64,000 nucleotides of DNA. It comes from Streptomyces hyaluromycini. GTDB taxonomy: Bacteria > Actinomycetota > Actinomycetes > Streptomycetales > Streptomycetaceae. The DNA lies in contig NZ_BCFL01000017.1 of the NCBI RefSeq assembly GCF_002217755.1, positions 1,058,384 to 1,122,383 on the forward strand, read 5' to 3'. The position numbers and the translations under genes were made by a program. Positions 1-9,291 of the stretch are shown in pieces. How positions within the stretch are numbered: the stretch's first letter is position 1; each line of letters opens with the position of its first letter. The notes under the pieces are model-generated. The model was not told the DNA's origin. It saw nothing but the letters and a program-made list of their open reading frames with translations, and made no database searches.

Positions 1-61
1 TTTGAACCCGCGGCCTCCACCTTGACAGGGTGGCGAGCACTCCAAACTGCTCCACAGGACC
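1..61 (-). tRNA. tRNA-Asp(GTC), cut by window edge
   Basis: The reverse complement gives the 5' end, D-arm, anticodon arm (loop CTGTCAA, anticodon GTC) and start of the T-arm of tRNA-Asp. The 3' end lies outside the window. The visible 61 bases are identical to the complete tRNA-Asp at 9180-9254, so the genome carries at least two copies. Confidence 0.93.
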
Positions 62-155
62 AGGTTTCGCGGCACTTTGTCTTGCGTTGTGCTGCGAGAA
101 GGACTGTACAGGAGGGGGCGGGCCCTGGTCGAACTCACTTTGCGTGCCCGGTCGG

Positions 156-3100
156 TTACGGTGCGGCCGTGTCGATCGCCTTCACGATCCGCTTGTCGGA
201 GATCGGGTACGCCGTGCCCAGCGCATGCGCGAAGTAGCTGACCCGCAGCTCCTCCAGCATCCAGCGGATGTCCAGGACCTGCTGCGGCACCGGCCGGCCC
301 TTCGGGAGCTGCTCCAGGAGCCAGGCGTACTCGTCCTGCATCTCGTGGACCTTCTCCATGCGGGTGGTGTCCCGCTGGACGTTCGTCGGCATCTGCTGGA
401 GGCGGCGGTCGGCGGCGACCAGGTAGCGCATGAGGTCGGGCAGCCGGCGTATACCGGCCCACGTCACGAAGCCCGGCTTCACGAGCGCGTCCAGCTGCTT
501 GCGGACGTCGGTCAGGTTCGCCAGCAGCGCGGGGCTCCGTACGCCCTTCAGACGGCGCTCACAGGCCTGCCAGGCGGCAAGCACCTGCTGCACCTGCCCG
601 ACCGTCCGGACCGTCGTGTCGACGATCTCGGCACGCACCTTGTCGTACAGCTTCCGGTACGACTCCTCGTCCCACACCGGCCCCCCGAAGTCGGCGATCA
701 GCTTGTCCGCCGCCGCCATCGCGCAGTCGTCGAACAGGGCCTGGATCGTGCCGTGCGGGTTCGCCGACAGCGCGAGCTTCTGGGCGTTCGTCAGCTTCTC
801 CGACGCGAACTTCGCCGGGTTCACCGGGATGTTGCGGAGGATGAGCCGCCGCGTGCCCTTCCACATCGCCTCGGTCTGCTCCTCCTCGGTGTCGAAGAGG
901 CGGACCGAGACGGTGTCGCCGTCGTCGACCAGGGCCGGGTAGGCCTTCACCGGCTGGCCCGCCCGGCGCGTCTCGAAGACACGGGTGAGGGTGCCGAGCG
1001 TCCAGTCCGTGAGGCCCTTGCGTTCCAGGGACTCGCCGCCCTGGCGCTCCGCGGTGGCCGCGGCGGCCTGCGAGAGGGCCTGGCGCGCCTTCGGCTTCAG
1101 CCGGAGCTTCAGCGCCTCCAGGTCCTTGTCCTCGGCCAGCTTCCGGCGCCGTTCGTCGACGATCCGGAAGGTGATCTTCAGGTGGTCGGGGACTCTCGCC
1201 CAGTCGAAGTCCTCGGCCTCGAAGGGCACGCCGACCATGCGCTTGAGCTCGCGCGCCATGGTCACCGGGAGGGGCTCCTGATGGGGGTCCCCCCGGTCGA
1301 GCGAAGCCGAGACTGGGGGAGGGACCGCCGTGTCCAGGAAGCGCTTCGCGAAGTTCGGCGCCGGCACGTAGTTGCGGCGGATGGGCTTCGGGAGGGTGCG
1401 GATCAGCTCCGTGACCACCTCTTCCCGCAGGCCCGGGATCTGCCAGTCGAAGCCCTCGTCCTTGACCTGGTTGAGGACCTGGAGCGGGATGTGGACGGTC
1501 ACGCCGTCGGCGTCCGCGCCCGGCTCGAACTGGTAGGTGACACGGAACTTCAGCTGGCCCTGCCGCCAGGAGTCCGGGTAGTCGGCCTTGGTGACCGCCT
1601 CCGCCGACTCCCGGATCAGCATCTCCCGCTCGAAGTCGAGGAACTCCGGCTGCTCGTGCCGCTTGTGCTTCCACCAGGAGTCGAAGTGGGCGCCGGAGAC
1701 GACGTGTTCGGGCACCCGCTGGTCGTAGAAGTCGAAGAGCGTGTCGTCGTCGACGACGATGTCCCGGCGCCGGGCCCGGTGCTCCAGCTCCTCGACCTCG
1801 CTGAGGAGTCTGCGGTTGTCGGCGAAGAACTTGTGGTGGGTCCGCCAGTCGCCCTCGACCAGTGCGTTGCGAATGAAAAGCTCGCGGCTGGCCTCCGGAT
1901 CGATCCGGCCGTAGTTCACCTTCCGGTCGGCGACGATCGGCACGCCGTACAGCGTGACCTTCTCGAAGGCCATGACGGCCGCCTGGTCCTTCTCCCAGTG
2001 CGGTTCGCTGTACGTCCGCTTGAGGAGGTGCTCGGCGAGCGGCTCGACCCACTCCGGCTCGATCTTCGCGTTGACCCGGGCCCAGAGCCGCGAGGTCTCC
2101 ACCAGCTCCGCCGACATAACGAACCGGGGAGTCTTCTTGAACAGCGCGGAGCCCGGGAAGAGCGCGAACTTGGCGCTGCGCGCCCCCAGGTACTCGTTCT
2201 TCCCTGTGTTTTTCCCACCCTCCCCCCCGGCGTTCTTCACGTCCTTCATGCCGATGTGGGACAGGAGACCTGCGAGGAGGGAGACGTGCACGCGGTCGGC
2301 GGGGGCGTCGTCCTCGCTGAGGTGGATGCCCATCTGCTTGGCGACCGTGCGCAGCTGCATGTAGATGTCCTGCCACTCACGGATGCGCAGGAAGTTCAGG
2401 AACTCCTGCTTGCACATCCGCCGGAAGGAACTGGAGCCGCGCTCCTTCTGCTGTTCCCTGACGTACTTCCACAGGTTGAGGAAGGCGAGGAAGTCGCTGG
2501 TCTCGTCGCGGAAGCGGGCGTGCTGCTGGTCGGCCTGGGTCTGCTTCTCGGCCGGGCGTTCGCGCGGGTCCTGGATGGAGAGCGCGGCGGCGATGACCAT
2601 GACCTCGCGGACACAGCCGTTCTTGTCGGCCTCCAGGACCATGCGGGCCAGCCGCGGGTCGACGGGCAGCTGGGCGAGCTTGCGGCCGGTGTCGGTGAGC
2701 CGCTTGCGCGGGTCCTTCTCGGCCGGGTCGATCGCGCCCAGCTCCTGGAGCAGCTGCACGCCGTCCCGGATGTTGCGGTGGTCCGGCGGGTCGATGAAGG
2801 GGAACCTCTCGATGTCGCCGAGGCCGGCCGCGGTCATCTGGAGAATGACGGAGGCGAGGTTGGTCCGGAGGATCTCGGGGTCCGTGAACTCCGGGCGGGA
2901 GACGAAGTCGTCCTCGTCGTACAGCCGGATGCAGATGCCGTCGGACGTACGGCCGCAGCGGCCCTTGCGCTGGTTGGCGCTGGCCTGCGAGATCGCCTCG
3001 ATGGGCAGCCGCTGCACCTTGGTGCGGTGGCTGTAGCGGGAGATACGCGCGAAGCCGGGGTCGATGACGTACTTGATGCCGGGAACGGTCAGCGACGTCT

Positions 3101-4184
3101 CGGCGACGTTGGTCGCCAGAACGATCCTGCGGCCGGTGTGCGGCTGGAAGACCCGGTGCTGCTCGGCGTGCGAGAGCCGGGCGTAGAGGGGCAGGACTTC
3201 CGTGCCCTGCCAATCAGCGCCTCCGGCGCGGGGGTATTTCCGCTTCTCCAGCGCGTCTGCCGTGTCCCGGATCTCCCGCTCCCCCGAGAGGAAGACGAGG
3301 ATGTCGCCCTGGCCCTCGGCCTGGAGCTCCTCGACCGCGTCGCAGATGGCGGTGATCTGGTCCCGGTCGGAGTCTTCCGCGTCCTCTTCGAGGAGCGGCC
3401 GGTAGCGCACCTCCACGGGGTACGTCCGGCCGCTCACCTCCACGATCGGGGCGTCGCCGAAGTGCCGGGAGAACCGCTCGGGGTCGATGGTGGCCGAGGT
3501 GATGACGATCTTGAGATCGGGCCGCCGGGGCAGCAGCTGGGCCAGATACCCGAGCAGGAAGTCGATGTTGAGGGACCGCTCGTGGGCCTCGTCGATGATG
3601 ATCGTGTCGTAGGCGCGCAGCTCGCGGTCGGTCTGGATCTCGGCGAGCAGGATGCCGTCCGTCATCAGCTTGACGAAGGTGGCGTCCGGGTTCACCTGGT
3701 CGGTGAAGCGGACCTTCCAGCCGACGGCCTCCCCGAGGGGTGTCCGCAGCTCCTCCGCGACCCGTTCGGCGACGGTGCGGGCGGCGATCCGGCGGGGCTG
3801 GGTGTGCCCGATCATGCCGCGCACGCCCCGCCCGAGCTCCAGACAGATCTTGGGGATCTGGGTGGTCTTCCCGGAGCCGGTCTCACCGGCCACGATCACG
3901 ACCTGGTGGTCGCGTATCGCCTCCGCGATCTCGTCCTTCTTCTGGCTGACGGGCAGCTGCTCGGGGTACGACACGGCGGGCACGACGGCGCGCCGGCCGG
4001 CCATCCGTTCCTCGGCCCTGGCCACCTCCGCCTCGATCTCGGCGAGGACGGCGGCCCGGGCCTCCGGTTTACGGATCTTGCGCGCGCCTTCCAGCCTGCG
4101 CCCGAGCCGGTGCGCGTCGCGCAGTGAGAGCTCGGTCAGGCGAGGGGCGAAGGGGCCGAGGGCGGGGGCAGGGTGCGTAGACAT
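156..4184 (-). CDS. hrpA: ATP-dependent RNA helicase HrpA (DEAH box)
   Basis: A 1342-residue DEAH-box RNA helicase, the usual length for HrpA (E. coli about 1300). The Walker A motif GETGSGKT is near residue 100, TQPRR follows, DEAH is in IIIDEAHERS and motif III is SAT. The helicase C domain carries QRKGRCGR near residue 400, followed by the HA2/OB and C-terminal DUF3418-type regions typical of HrpA. The family acts in mRNA processing or ribosome rescue by unwinding RNA; the role here is inferred. A dispersed palindrome (1282-1321) is inserted in frame near residue 960, adding about 13 residues (…PPVSASLDRGDP…) without breaking the reading frame. It is transcribed alone, towards the tRNA-Asp at the window edge. 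Confidence 0.95.
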   Translation of the reverse strand: MSTHPAPALGPFAPRLTELSLRDAHRLGRRLEGARKIRKPEARAAVLAEIEAEVARAEERMAGRRAVVPAVSYPEQLPVSQKKDEIAEAIRDHQVVIVAGETGSGKTTQIPKICLELGRGVRGMIGHTQPRRIAARTVAERVAEELRTPLGEAVGWKVRFTDQVNPDATFVKLMTDGILLAEIQTDRELRAYDTIIIDEAHERSLNIDFLLGYLAQLLPRRPDLKIVITSATIDPERFSRHFGDAPIVEVSGRTYPVEVRYRPLLEEDAEDSDRDQITAICDAVEELQAEGQGDILVFLSGEREIRDTADALEKRKYPRAGGADWQGTEVLPLYARLSHAEQHRVFQPHTGRRIVLATNVAETSLTVPGIKYVIDPGFARISRYSHRTKVQRLPIEAISQASANQRKGRCGRTSDGICIRLYDEDDFVSRPEFTDPEILRTNLASVILQMTAAGLGDIERFPFIDPPDHRNIRDGVQLLQELGAIDPAEKDPRKRLTDTGRKLAQLPVDPRLARMVLEADKNGCVREVMVIAAALSIQDPRERPAEKQTQADQQHARFRDETSDFLAFLNLWKYVREQQKERGSSSFRRMCKQEFLNFLRIREWQDIYMQLRTVAKQMGIHLSEDDAPADRVHVSLLAGLLSHIGMKDVKNAGGEGGKNTGKNEYLGARSAKFALFPGSALFKKTPRFVMSAELVETSRLWARVNAKIEPEWVEPLAEHLLKRTYSEPHWEKDQAAVMAFEKVTLYGVPIVADRKVNYGRIDPEASRELFIRNALVEGDWRTHHKFFADNRRLLSEVEELEHRARRRDIVVDDDTLFDFYDQRVPEHVVSGAHFDSWWKHKRHEQPEFLDFEREMLIRESAEAVTKADYPDSWRQGQLKFRVTYQFEPGADADGVTVHIPLQVLNQVKDEGFDWQIPGLREEVVTELIRTLPKPIRRNYVPAPNFAKRFLDTAVPPPVSASLDRGDPHQEPLPVTMARELKRMVGVPFEAEDFDWARVPDHLKITFRIVDERRRKLAEDKDLEALKLRLKPKARQALSQAAAATAERQGGESLERKGLTDWTLGTLTRVFETRRAGQPVKAYPALVDDGDTVSVRLFDTEEEQTEAMWKGTRRLILRNIPVNPAKFASEKLTNAQKLALSANPHGTIQALFDDCAMAAADKLIADFGGPVWDEESYRKLYDKVRAEIVDTTVRTVGQVQQVLAAWQACERRLKGVRSPALLANLTDVRKQLDALVKPGFVTWAGIRRLPDLMRYLVAADRRLQQMPTNVQRDTTRMEKVHEMQDEYAWLLEQLPKGRPVPQQVLDIRWMLEELRVSYFAHALGTAYPISDKRIVKAIDTAAP
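1282..1321. repeat. dispersed short palindrome inserted in hrpA
   Basis: About 40 bases with arms TGGGGGTCCCCCC… and …ACTGGGGGAG around a core with TCGAGCGAAGCCGA. It lies inside hrpA and reads through as an in-frame insert. The same end motifs flank the insertion in the aldo/keto reductase at 48509-48537. I recall similar elements being common inside Streptomyces genes but know no formal name. Confidence 0.75.
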
Positions 4185-4278
4185 ACGCGGTCCAGGATCT
4201 CACCTCGGGGAAATTCATGGCGAACGCTTTTGCCTCCGGCGGTTTGGCCGGTTGCTATGGGGGGCCGAGGTAGTGGTT

Positions 4279-4362
4279 TGGGTGCGGGTGGGTGGGGGCT
4301 GGTCGCGCCCGCGCGGCGGAGCCGCATATCAGCTGGGGCCCCGCGCCCCTGAAGGGGCGCTC
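4279..4362 (-). repeat. intergenic repeat with GGGGCGC hairpin (copy 1)
   Basis: In reverse orientation this contains the hairpin GCGCCCC TGAA GGGGCGC (4343-4360), then a GACCAGCCCCCAC / ACCCGCACCC tail. Related copies lie at 53045-53115 and 62738-62823. It sits between hrpA and the gene at 4405 and could act as a terminator between the two transcription units. Confidence 0.65.
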
Positions 4363-4404
4363 CAGGCCGCGGGCAGCCCGGCCGGCGCCGGTGAGTGAAA
4401 CCGC

Positions 4405-4698
4405 CTACGGGGTTCGCTGGGCCGGGGTGGTGGGGGTTTGGGCGGGGGGTGTGGCGGAGGCTGCTGCCATGGACTTCGCCGTGTTCGACACGGCCTTGAT
4501 CCCGAGGTACGCCGTGGTCATGCTGCTCACCGCCGTGAAGGCGGCGGTGAGGACGCCGATGATCACGGACTCGTTGCCGTTGAGCCGCCAGACGCCGAAG
4601 ACCGCGACCGAGGCGATCGCGAGGTTGCTGACGACGACGGCGAGAAGGCCGTAGCGCGCACGGTCCTTCTCCAGCTGTATGTCCTGATCCCGGTTCAT
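4405..4698 (-). CDS. small membrane protein, unknown
   Basis: A 97-residue protein (or 100 residues if the GTG at 4707 is the start). The N-terminus is charged (NRDQDIQLEKDRARYG). Two hydrophobic segments follow, roughly residues 20-40 and 45-70, then an Ala/Pro/Thr-rich tail. The ATG at 4698 lies only three bases after GGGG, so the start remains open. The shape resembles small holin-like or DUF-type membrane proteins, but I do not recognise the family. It is followed on the same strand by the large secreted protein gene ending at 4767, read in from its upstream side. Confidence 0.7.
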   Translation of the reverse strand: MNRDQDIQLEKDRARYGLLAVVVSNLAIASVAVFGVWRLNGNESVIIGVLTAAFTAVSSMTTAYLGIKAVSNTAKSMAAASATPPAQTPTTPAQRTP

Positions 4699-4766
4699 CT
4701 TCCCCACCCTGGTGACGTGTCGACGCGCCAGAACCTAGCGTCGGCGGGCCACGTCGCCAAGGAGAT

Positions 4767-7655
4767 TCAGGACGTGGCGGGGAAGACGTCGTAGTCGCCC
4801 AGCAGGTCCGCGTACACGTCCACCGGGGCGGTACCGGCGTTGTAGAGGTCGATCTCGCCGTCGGTGCCGGCCTTGACCAGCGCGCGGTCGGCCGCGGTGT
4901 GTCCCTTGGTGAAGCTCAGCGAGTAGACGCCGGGGCGCGAGGTGCCGTCGGGGTAGGCGACGAGGTAGCCGCTGCCGGACGGGGCGGGCACCGTGAGGTT
5001 CAGGTCGGCGGCGGTGACTCCGGTCGCGGGGACGCCGTGGGCGCCGGTGACCTTGAGCTTGAGGGTCGCGTGGGCGGCGAGCCTGGCGACCTTGCCGGTG
5101 CCGGTGCCGGTTCCGGTGCGGGTGTCGAGGATGCGGGCGGGGGCGGTGGGCAGGAACTCCGAGCCGCCCGTGGCGGTGCCGTACCAGCCGACGAGGTCCG
5201 CGACGAGGTTCGCCGACGCCTTGCTTTCGTTGCGCAGGACGACCTTGCCGTCGTACACGGGGATCACGACCTGGGCGGTGGCGGTCTGGCCGGTGGTCCA
5301 GTACGGGCCGCTCACGCTGGAGTCGTTGGTGCTGTGGGTGGAGACGGTGAGGTCGCCGGACGCCTTGGTGGTGGTCGCCGTGACGTCGAGGACCACGGCC
5401 GTCGCGTTCGCCGGGACGCCGTGGGTGCCGCCGACCGGCAGGGTGACCGAGTGGCCGCCGGTGACCGGGTTCCGCGTGCCGCCGGTGCCGGTGCGGGTGT
5501 CGAGCAGGCGGGCCGGAGCGGCCGGGTGGTAGGTGTCGGCGTACTGGGCGTGGGACTGGAGGCCGACCGTGGCGACGTTCACCGTCACCGCGCCGGAGCT
5601 GCCGTTGTAGAGGTCGACCGAACCGGTCGGGGTGACCTTCACCGTGGTCTCGGCGGTGGCCGTACGGCCGGGCTCGAAGGCGATGGCGGCGGTGCCCGGG
5701 CGGGTGGTGCCGTGGGTGTAGAGGGTCAGCGCTCCGCTCGCCTTCGCGTTGCCGGTGACGAGCTGGAGTTGCACCGCGTCCACGCCGTTCGAGTCGGCCC
5801 GCAGCGTGGCCGCCGAGAGCTTCAGGACGCTGTGCGCGGCGATCGTCTTCTCGGTGTCGTACTGCGGGGTCACGGCGACGAAGGCGTCCGCGGCGTGGAA
5901 GACGGTCGTGGCGGTGGTGGTCCGGCCGAGCAGGTCGGTCTGCGTCAGGGTGGCGGTGTAGGTGCCGGGGGCCGCGTACTGGTGCGTGGGCTGCGTCGGC
6001 TCCTGGGCGTCGGCGGCCAGGTTGTCCTGCGTGCCGTCGCCGAAACTCAGGGTCCGGTACTCGACCTCCCACGGGTCGGCCGGTGCCGGCACCGTGAACC
6101 GCGCGAACCCGGCGCTGACCTGCCCGTTCGCGGTGTCCGGGGCGACGGACAGGGCGGCGGCGGGCGGTGTGGCCGTACCCGCCGCCACCCCGGCGTAGGA
6201 CTTCTCGGCGCTCGTCCCGTCGGGTTCGGTGAACGTGATGCGCGTGGTGTACAGCCCCGGCGTGGTGTAGGTGTGGCCGACCGGGGTGCCGGGCGTGCCG
6301 GTGGCCGGGTCGCTGCCGTCGCCGAAGTCGACCGAGTAGGTGAGGGCCGCGCCCCAGGAGCTGGTGGCGTCGGTCTTCATGGAGATGCCGAGCGGCGCGA
6401 GCCCCTTCGGGGGCGTCGGAACGTCGCCGGAGGCGATGGTGAGGGTGTCCTGCCGTTCCAGGGCGCCCCGGTCGGGGTGGCCTGTGCCGTTGCCGGTGTT
6501 GTCGACCAGCAGGTCGTCGACCCGGGGACGCGCCTGGGAGTCGGTGCTGAGTTCGCCCGGCGCGGTGGCGTCGGCCGAGTCGATCAGGGGGGAGTGCTCG
6601 GACGGCGTCGTCGGGTACGCGTTGATCCCGTCGATGTCATGCGTGCCCTGGCCGGTCCCGTCCCGGAACGCCGCGCTGGTGGCGTAGGAGGTGCCGGCCC
6701 AGGAGTACTCGGTGCGGGCCGGGGCGGAAGCGGGCGCGTCGCTCGCCGCCACGTTGTAGTCGGCGGTGACCTGGCTCGTGGAGTCGGCCGGCACCGCGTA
6801 GAGCGGAGCGGTCGGTGCCTGGCAGGTGCTGGTCTGCATCGAGCCGAGGGTGATGGCCACGTTGTTCTCCACCACCCCGGAGCTCCCGCCGTCCAGCGAG
6901 ATCCCGGTGGCGCAGGGTGCGAAGACGGTGTTGCTGGTCACGTCCGTGTCGGCTGCCCCCGACACCGCGATGCCGGCCCGCTGCTGCATGAAGATCATGT
7001 TGGTCGTCACGGTGACCCGGGCCGCTCCCGGCGCCACCCGCACGCCGTACGCGGTGCTGGGGTTGAGTGTGTTCCGTGACACGGTCACGTCCGAGGACGT
7101 GCCGTCCACGCCGATCGCCGTCCCGGTGACGGGGACCGTCGGGGCGGCGTTGTCGACCGTCAGCCGGTCCAGAGTCACATGGTCGGACCCGGTCACCGCC
7201 ACCACGTCCGAGTGGTGCTCGTCAGTGAAGGCCAGCGACTCGACCCGTACGTCGTGCACGCCCTTCAGCGTCAGCGCCGGTGCGGAGGCGGGAGTGGCGA
7301 GCACTGTCCTCAGACGACTTGAGGGGAGGGGCGCTCCGCTGAACGTGATCGGCTTGTCGCTGGTCCCCGACCGGGTGAGGGTCACCGCTTCGGGGTGCGG
7401 GGACAGGGAGTAGTCCCCCAGGATCCGGACCGTGTCCCCCGGCTCGACCACGTCCGCGGCGGCCTGCACGGTGCAGAAGGGCCGGCTCTCCGTCCCCGTA
7501 CCGCTGTCACTGCACACCGTGCTGTAGCCCTCGACGTACAGCGTCCTGCCCGGCCCGGGGTCGGCCATGGCCCGCCCGGTCCCCCAGCCGCTCATCACCC
7601 CCGCGACGACGATCATGACGAGGGAGAGTCCTACGGCGGGGCGGGATCTGTGCAT
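4767..7655 (-). CDS. secreted beta-helix/PKD cell-surface protein
   Basis: A 962-residue exported protein. The signal peptide (MHRSRPAVGLSLVMIVVAGV…) ends near AMADPG. Next comes a right-handed beta-helix/pectate-lyase-like region with about 8 coils (residues about 40-350), then two PKD-like domains with FGDGS and FGDGT motifs (about 415-590). The C-terminus holds repeats of the actinobacterial LDTRTGTG type, with motifs near residues 715 and 842 and a degenerate first copy near 592. These modules suggest carbohydrate or cell-wall binding at the surface; no catalytic activity can be assigned. The protein at 36149-38983 has the same architecture, including a conserved N-terminal Cys pair (VCSD…PFC versus GCSD…PFC), so the two are paralogues. 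Confidence 0.85.
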   Translation of the reverse strand: MHRSRPAVGLSLVMIVVAGVMSGWGTGRAMADPGPGRTLYVEGYSTVCSDSGTGTESRPFCTVQAAADVVEPGDTVRILGDYSLSPHPEAVTLTRSGTSDKPITFSGAPLPSSRLRTVLATPASAPALTLKGVHDVRVESLAFTDEHHSDVVAVTGSDHVTLDRLTVDNAAPTVPVTGTAIGVDGTSSDVTVSRNTLNPSTAYGVRVAPGAARVTVTTNMIFMQQRAGIAVSGAADTDVTSNTVFAPCATGISLDGGSSGVVENNVAITLGSMQTSTCQAPTAPLYAVPADSTSQVTADYNVAASDAPASAPARTEYSWAGTSYATSAAFRDGTGQGTHDIDGINAYPTTPSEHSPLIDSADATAPGELSTDSQARPRVDDLLVDNTGNGTGHPDRGALERQDTLTIASGDVPTPPKGLAPLGISMKTDATSSWGAALTYSVDFGDGSDPATGTPGTPVGHTYTTPGLYTTRITFTEPDGTSAEKSYAGVAAGTATPPAAALSVAPDTANGQVSAGFARFTVPAPADPWEVEYRTLSFGDGTQDNLAADAQEPTQPTHQYAAPGTYTATLTQTDLLGRTTTATTVFHAADAFVAVTPQYDTEKTIAAHSVLKLSAATLRADSNGVDAVQLQLVTGNAKASGALTLYTHGTTRPGTAAIAFEPGRTATAETTVKVTPTGSVDLYNGSSGAVTVNVATVGLQSHAQYADTYHPAAPARLLDTRTGTGGTRNPVTGGHSVTLPVGGTHGVPANATAVVLDVTATTTKASGDLTVSTHSTNDSSVSGPYWTTGQTATAQVVIPVYDGKVVLRNESKASANLVADLVGWYGTATGGSEFLPTAPARILDTRTGTGTGTGKVARLAAHATLKLKVTGAHGVPATGVTAADLNLTVPAPSGSGYLVAYPDGTSRPGVYSLSFTKGHTAADRALVKAGTDGEIDLYNAGTAPVDVYADLLGDYDVFPATS

Positions 7656-7810
7656 GAGGTCTCCACGGAGCGTTCGCGGGTGCGGTCACGAGAACGCCGG
7701 AGGAGGCGGGTCAGCTCAGCGTTGTCATGCAGTCGTCATGATCGCAGCCCGACTCCAAAGGAACGCCATACTCCGCCCTCGTCTTGCTCAAAACGGAGCT
7801 GGTCGGCAAC

Positions 7811-7824
7811 TGTCGTACTCGACA
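7811..7824. promoter_or_regulatory. candidate PadR operator
   Basis: A perfect inverted repeat, TGTCG TACT CGACA, about 30 bases ahead of the PadR start. It also fits the TGT-N8-ACA spacing often seen for PadR sites. Autoregulation is inferred. Confidence 0.4.
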
Positions 7825-7853
7825 TATGCTCGGCCTGCTGCTTCACTCGTGAC

Positions 7854-8171
7854 ATGGCATCAATTCGGCTGACGCGACCGACACTTGAGGTGATCAAGGT
7901 GTTGTTGGCGTCCACTCCGGACAACCCCGCGTGGGGGTTGAAGATCTGCGAGGAGGCCGATCTCGGGTCGGGGACGGTGTACCCCATCCTGGAGCGGTTG
8001 GTCGACGCGGGATGGGTCACCCGGTATGCGGAGAAGGAAGACCATCCGGGGCGGCCCAAGCGCATCTACTACGAACTGACCGCGCTCGGTCAACAAGCTG
8101 CCCTCGAAGCCAGACAGCGCAAGCCCCGGTTCTTCGGCCTGCACCCGGCAGTCGACGGGGGTACGTCATGA
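7854..8171 (+). CDS. PadR-family transcriptional regulator
   Basis: A 105-residue winged-helix protein starting at ATG 7854 (MASIRLTRPTLEV). The PadR core is clear: WGLKICEEADLGSGTVYPILERLVDAGWV is the recognition region, followed by the wing GRPKRIYYELTALG. It lacks the long C-terminal helix bundle of PadR-s1 types, so it is a short PadR. Its stop overlaps the ATG of the downstream membrane protein gene (ATGA), which indicates translational coupling. PadR proteins repress nearby membrane or efflux genes in response to small molecules, so the partner gene at 8168 is the obvious target. Confidence 0.88.
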   Translation: MASIRLTRPTLEVIKVLLASTPDNPAWGLKICEEADLGSGTVYPILERLVDAGWVTRYAEKEDHPGRPKRIYYELTALGQQAALEARQRKPRFFGLHPAVDGGTS

Positions 8172-8971
8172 GCGCGGACGAGAGGCAGCCTGAGACACCT
8201 GCCGTGTCGCGGGACACGCTGGATGAAGGCGCTGAGCGCACCGTTGCGGGCACGGCGGCTGTTGCTGCAGTGCTTGTACCGGTGGTGGCGGGCGGAACCG
8301 CAGGGATCTCGTTACTCGTGGGCTATGTCCTTAAGATGCTCGACCCTTCGCCGGCGATCGCTCAGGACTTGCTCACGATGGGCTGGGTGTTCGGTGCCGT
8401 GGCCGCGGCTGCGATCCTGGTCGCTGCTGTCGGACTGCTCCTCGTCGCCCTGCGCGGTGAACGTCCGAGAGGCGAGGACGAGCGTGCGGAACCCGAGCAG
8501 TCGCCTCGTCCGCTGGGCGGGGCGGCCCGTCAGACGCTGAGAGCGGCTTCCTTCATCGTCGGCGAGCGCCGGGCTTATCTCGGGGAGGAGTGGGCCGCGG
8601 TCCTCGCCGGAGACCCGGAGAACGGCATCGTCCTTTCTCCACGCCGCAGGCTGCGTTATGTCACCGGTTTCCTGTGGGCGGCACTTCGTATGCGGCTTCG
8701 AGACGTTGCCGCTCCGCTGTGGTTGCCCGTCGACTGGCTGCTGTCGGCCGAATCGCGTGTGCAGGGAGTCACCGCGTTCACCGTCGGTGCTCAGGTGGTG
8801 TATGTCGAGTACCAGGACGGGTTCCATGCCCTGGTGACCGAGGGCTGGGGCTGGTGTGCTGGCTGCGGAGTGGCCCTCAGGCTCTTCGTAGGCTGGTTGC
8901 GCAGGATCCGGGGCATTGAGCTGGCGTCCACCCGCAGCGATTCCGGCGGTCGTAGTCGTGGCACCGGCTGA
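8168..8971 (+). CDS. PadR-linked membrane protein, unknown
   Basis: A 267-residue protein starting at the ATG that overlaps the padR stop. Two hydrophobic segments lie near residues 28-55 and 68-95. A charged linker (GERPRGEDERAEPEQ) follows, then a soluble C-terminal region containing GERRAYLGEEWAAVLAG and RRRLRYVTGFLWAALRMRLRD. PadR plus a small membrane protein with a C-terminal tail of this kind is common in Streptomyces. I cannot name a function. The codon bias is weaker than in neighbouring genes. Confidence 0.75.
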   Translation: MSADERQPETPAVSRDTLDEGAERTVAGTAAVAAVLVPVVAGGTAGISLLVGYVLKMLDPSPAIAQDLLTMGWVFGAVAAAAILVAAVGLLLVALRGERPRGEDERAEPEQSPRPLGGAARQTLRAASFIVGERRAYLGEEWAAVLAGDPENGIVLSPRRRLRYVTGFLWAALRMRLRDVAAPLWLPVDWLLSAESRVQGVTAFTVGAQVVYVEYQDGFHALVTEGWGWCAGCGVALRLFVGWLRRIRGIELASTRSDSGGRSRGTG

Positions 8972-9030
8972 GGCCCGTTGACGTTCCGACGGCGTGATCG
9001 CGTGATCGCGTCATCGCGTGACCGACATGA

Positions 9031-9063
9031 AAGCGCCTCCTCGGGAATCCCGAGGAGGCGCTT
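9031..9063. terminator. terminator of the tRNA array
   Basis: A perfect hairpin with a 15-base stem (AAGCGCCTCCTCGGG / CCCGAGGAGGCGCTT) and a short AAT-type loop, just downstream of tRNA-Phe on the minus strand. It can also end transcription from the gene at 8168. Confidence 0.8.
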
Positions 9064-9081
9064 GCCCTGGTAGGGCGGTTG

Positions 9082-9155
9082 TGGCTGGGGCCGGGGTCGA
9101 ACCGGCGACCTATCGCTTTTCAGGCGATCGCTCGTACCAACTGAGCTACCCAGCC
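9082..9155 (-). tRNA. tRNA-Phe(GAA)
   Basis: The reverse complement folds as a 74-base cloverleaf: acceptor GGCTGGG/CCCAGCC, anticodon loop CTGAAAA (anticodon GAA) and a T-loop with GTTCGAC. CCA is not encoded. It is the last gene of the Glu-Asp-Phe array. Confidence 0.95.
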
Positions 9156-9179
9156 ACGAGGTTTCACGTGAAACCTCAG

Positions 9180-9254
9180 CGGTCCTGACGGGATTTGAAC
9201 CCGCGGCCTCCACCTTGACAGGGTGGCGAGCACTCCAAACTGCTCCACAGGACC
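9180..9254 (-). tRNA. tRNA-Asp(GTC)
   Basis: A 75-base cloverleaf with acceptor GGTCCTG/CAGGACC, anticodon loop CTGTCAA and discriminator G. It lies in the middle of the Glu-Asp-Phe array and is identical to the visible part of the copy at 1-61. Confidence 0.95.
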
Positions 9255-9291
9255 AAGCTGTGTGTGCAACAGTGTTGCACACGATCTTGCG

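Noticed and set aside
30..4127. 1365-codon frame antisense to hrpA
   Set aside because: It is rich in Arg/Leu/Val with no domain, and mirrors the third-position GC of hrpA; it is a typical high-GC shadow.
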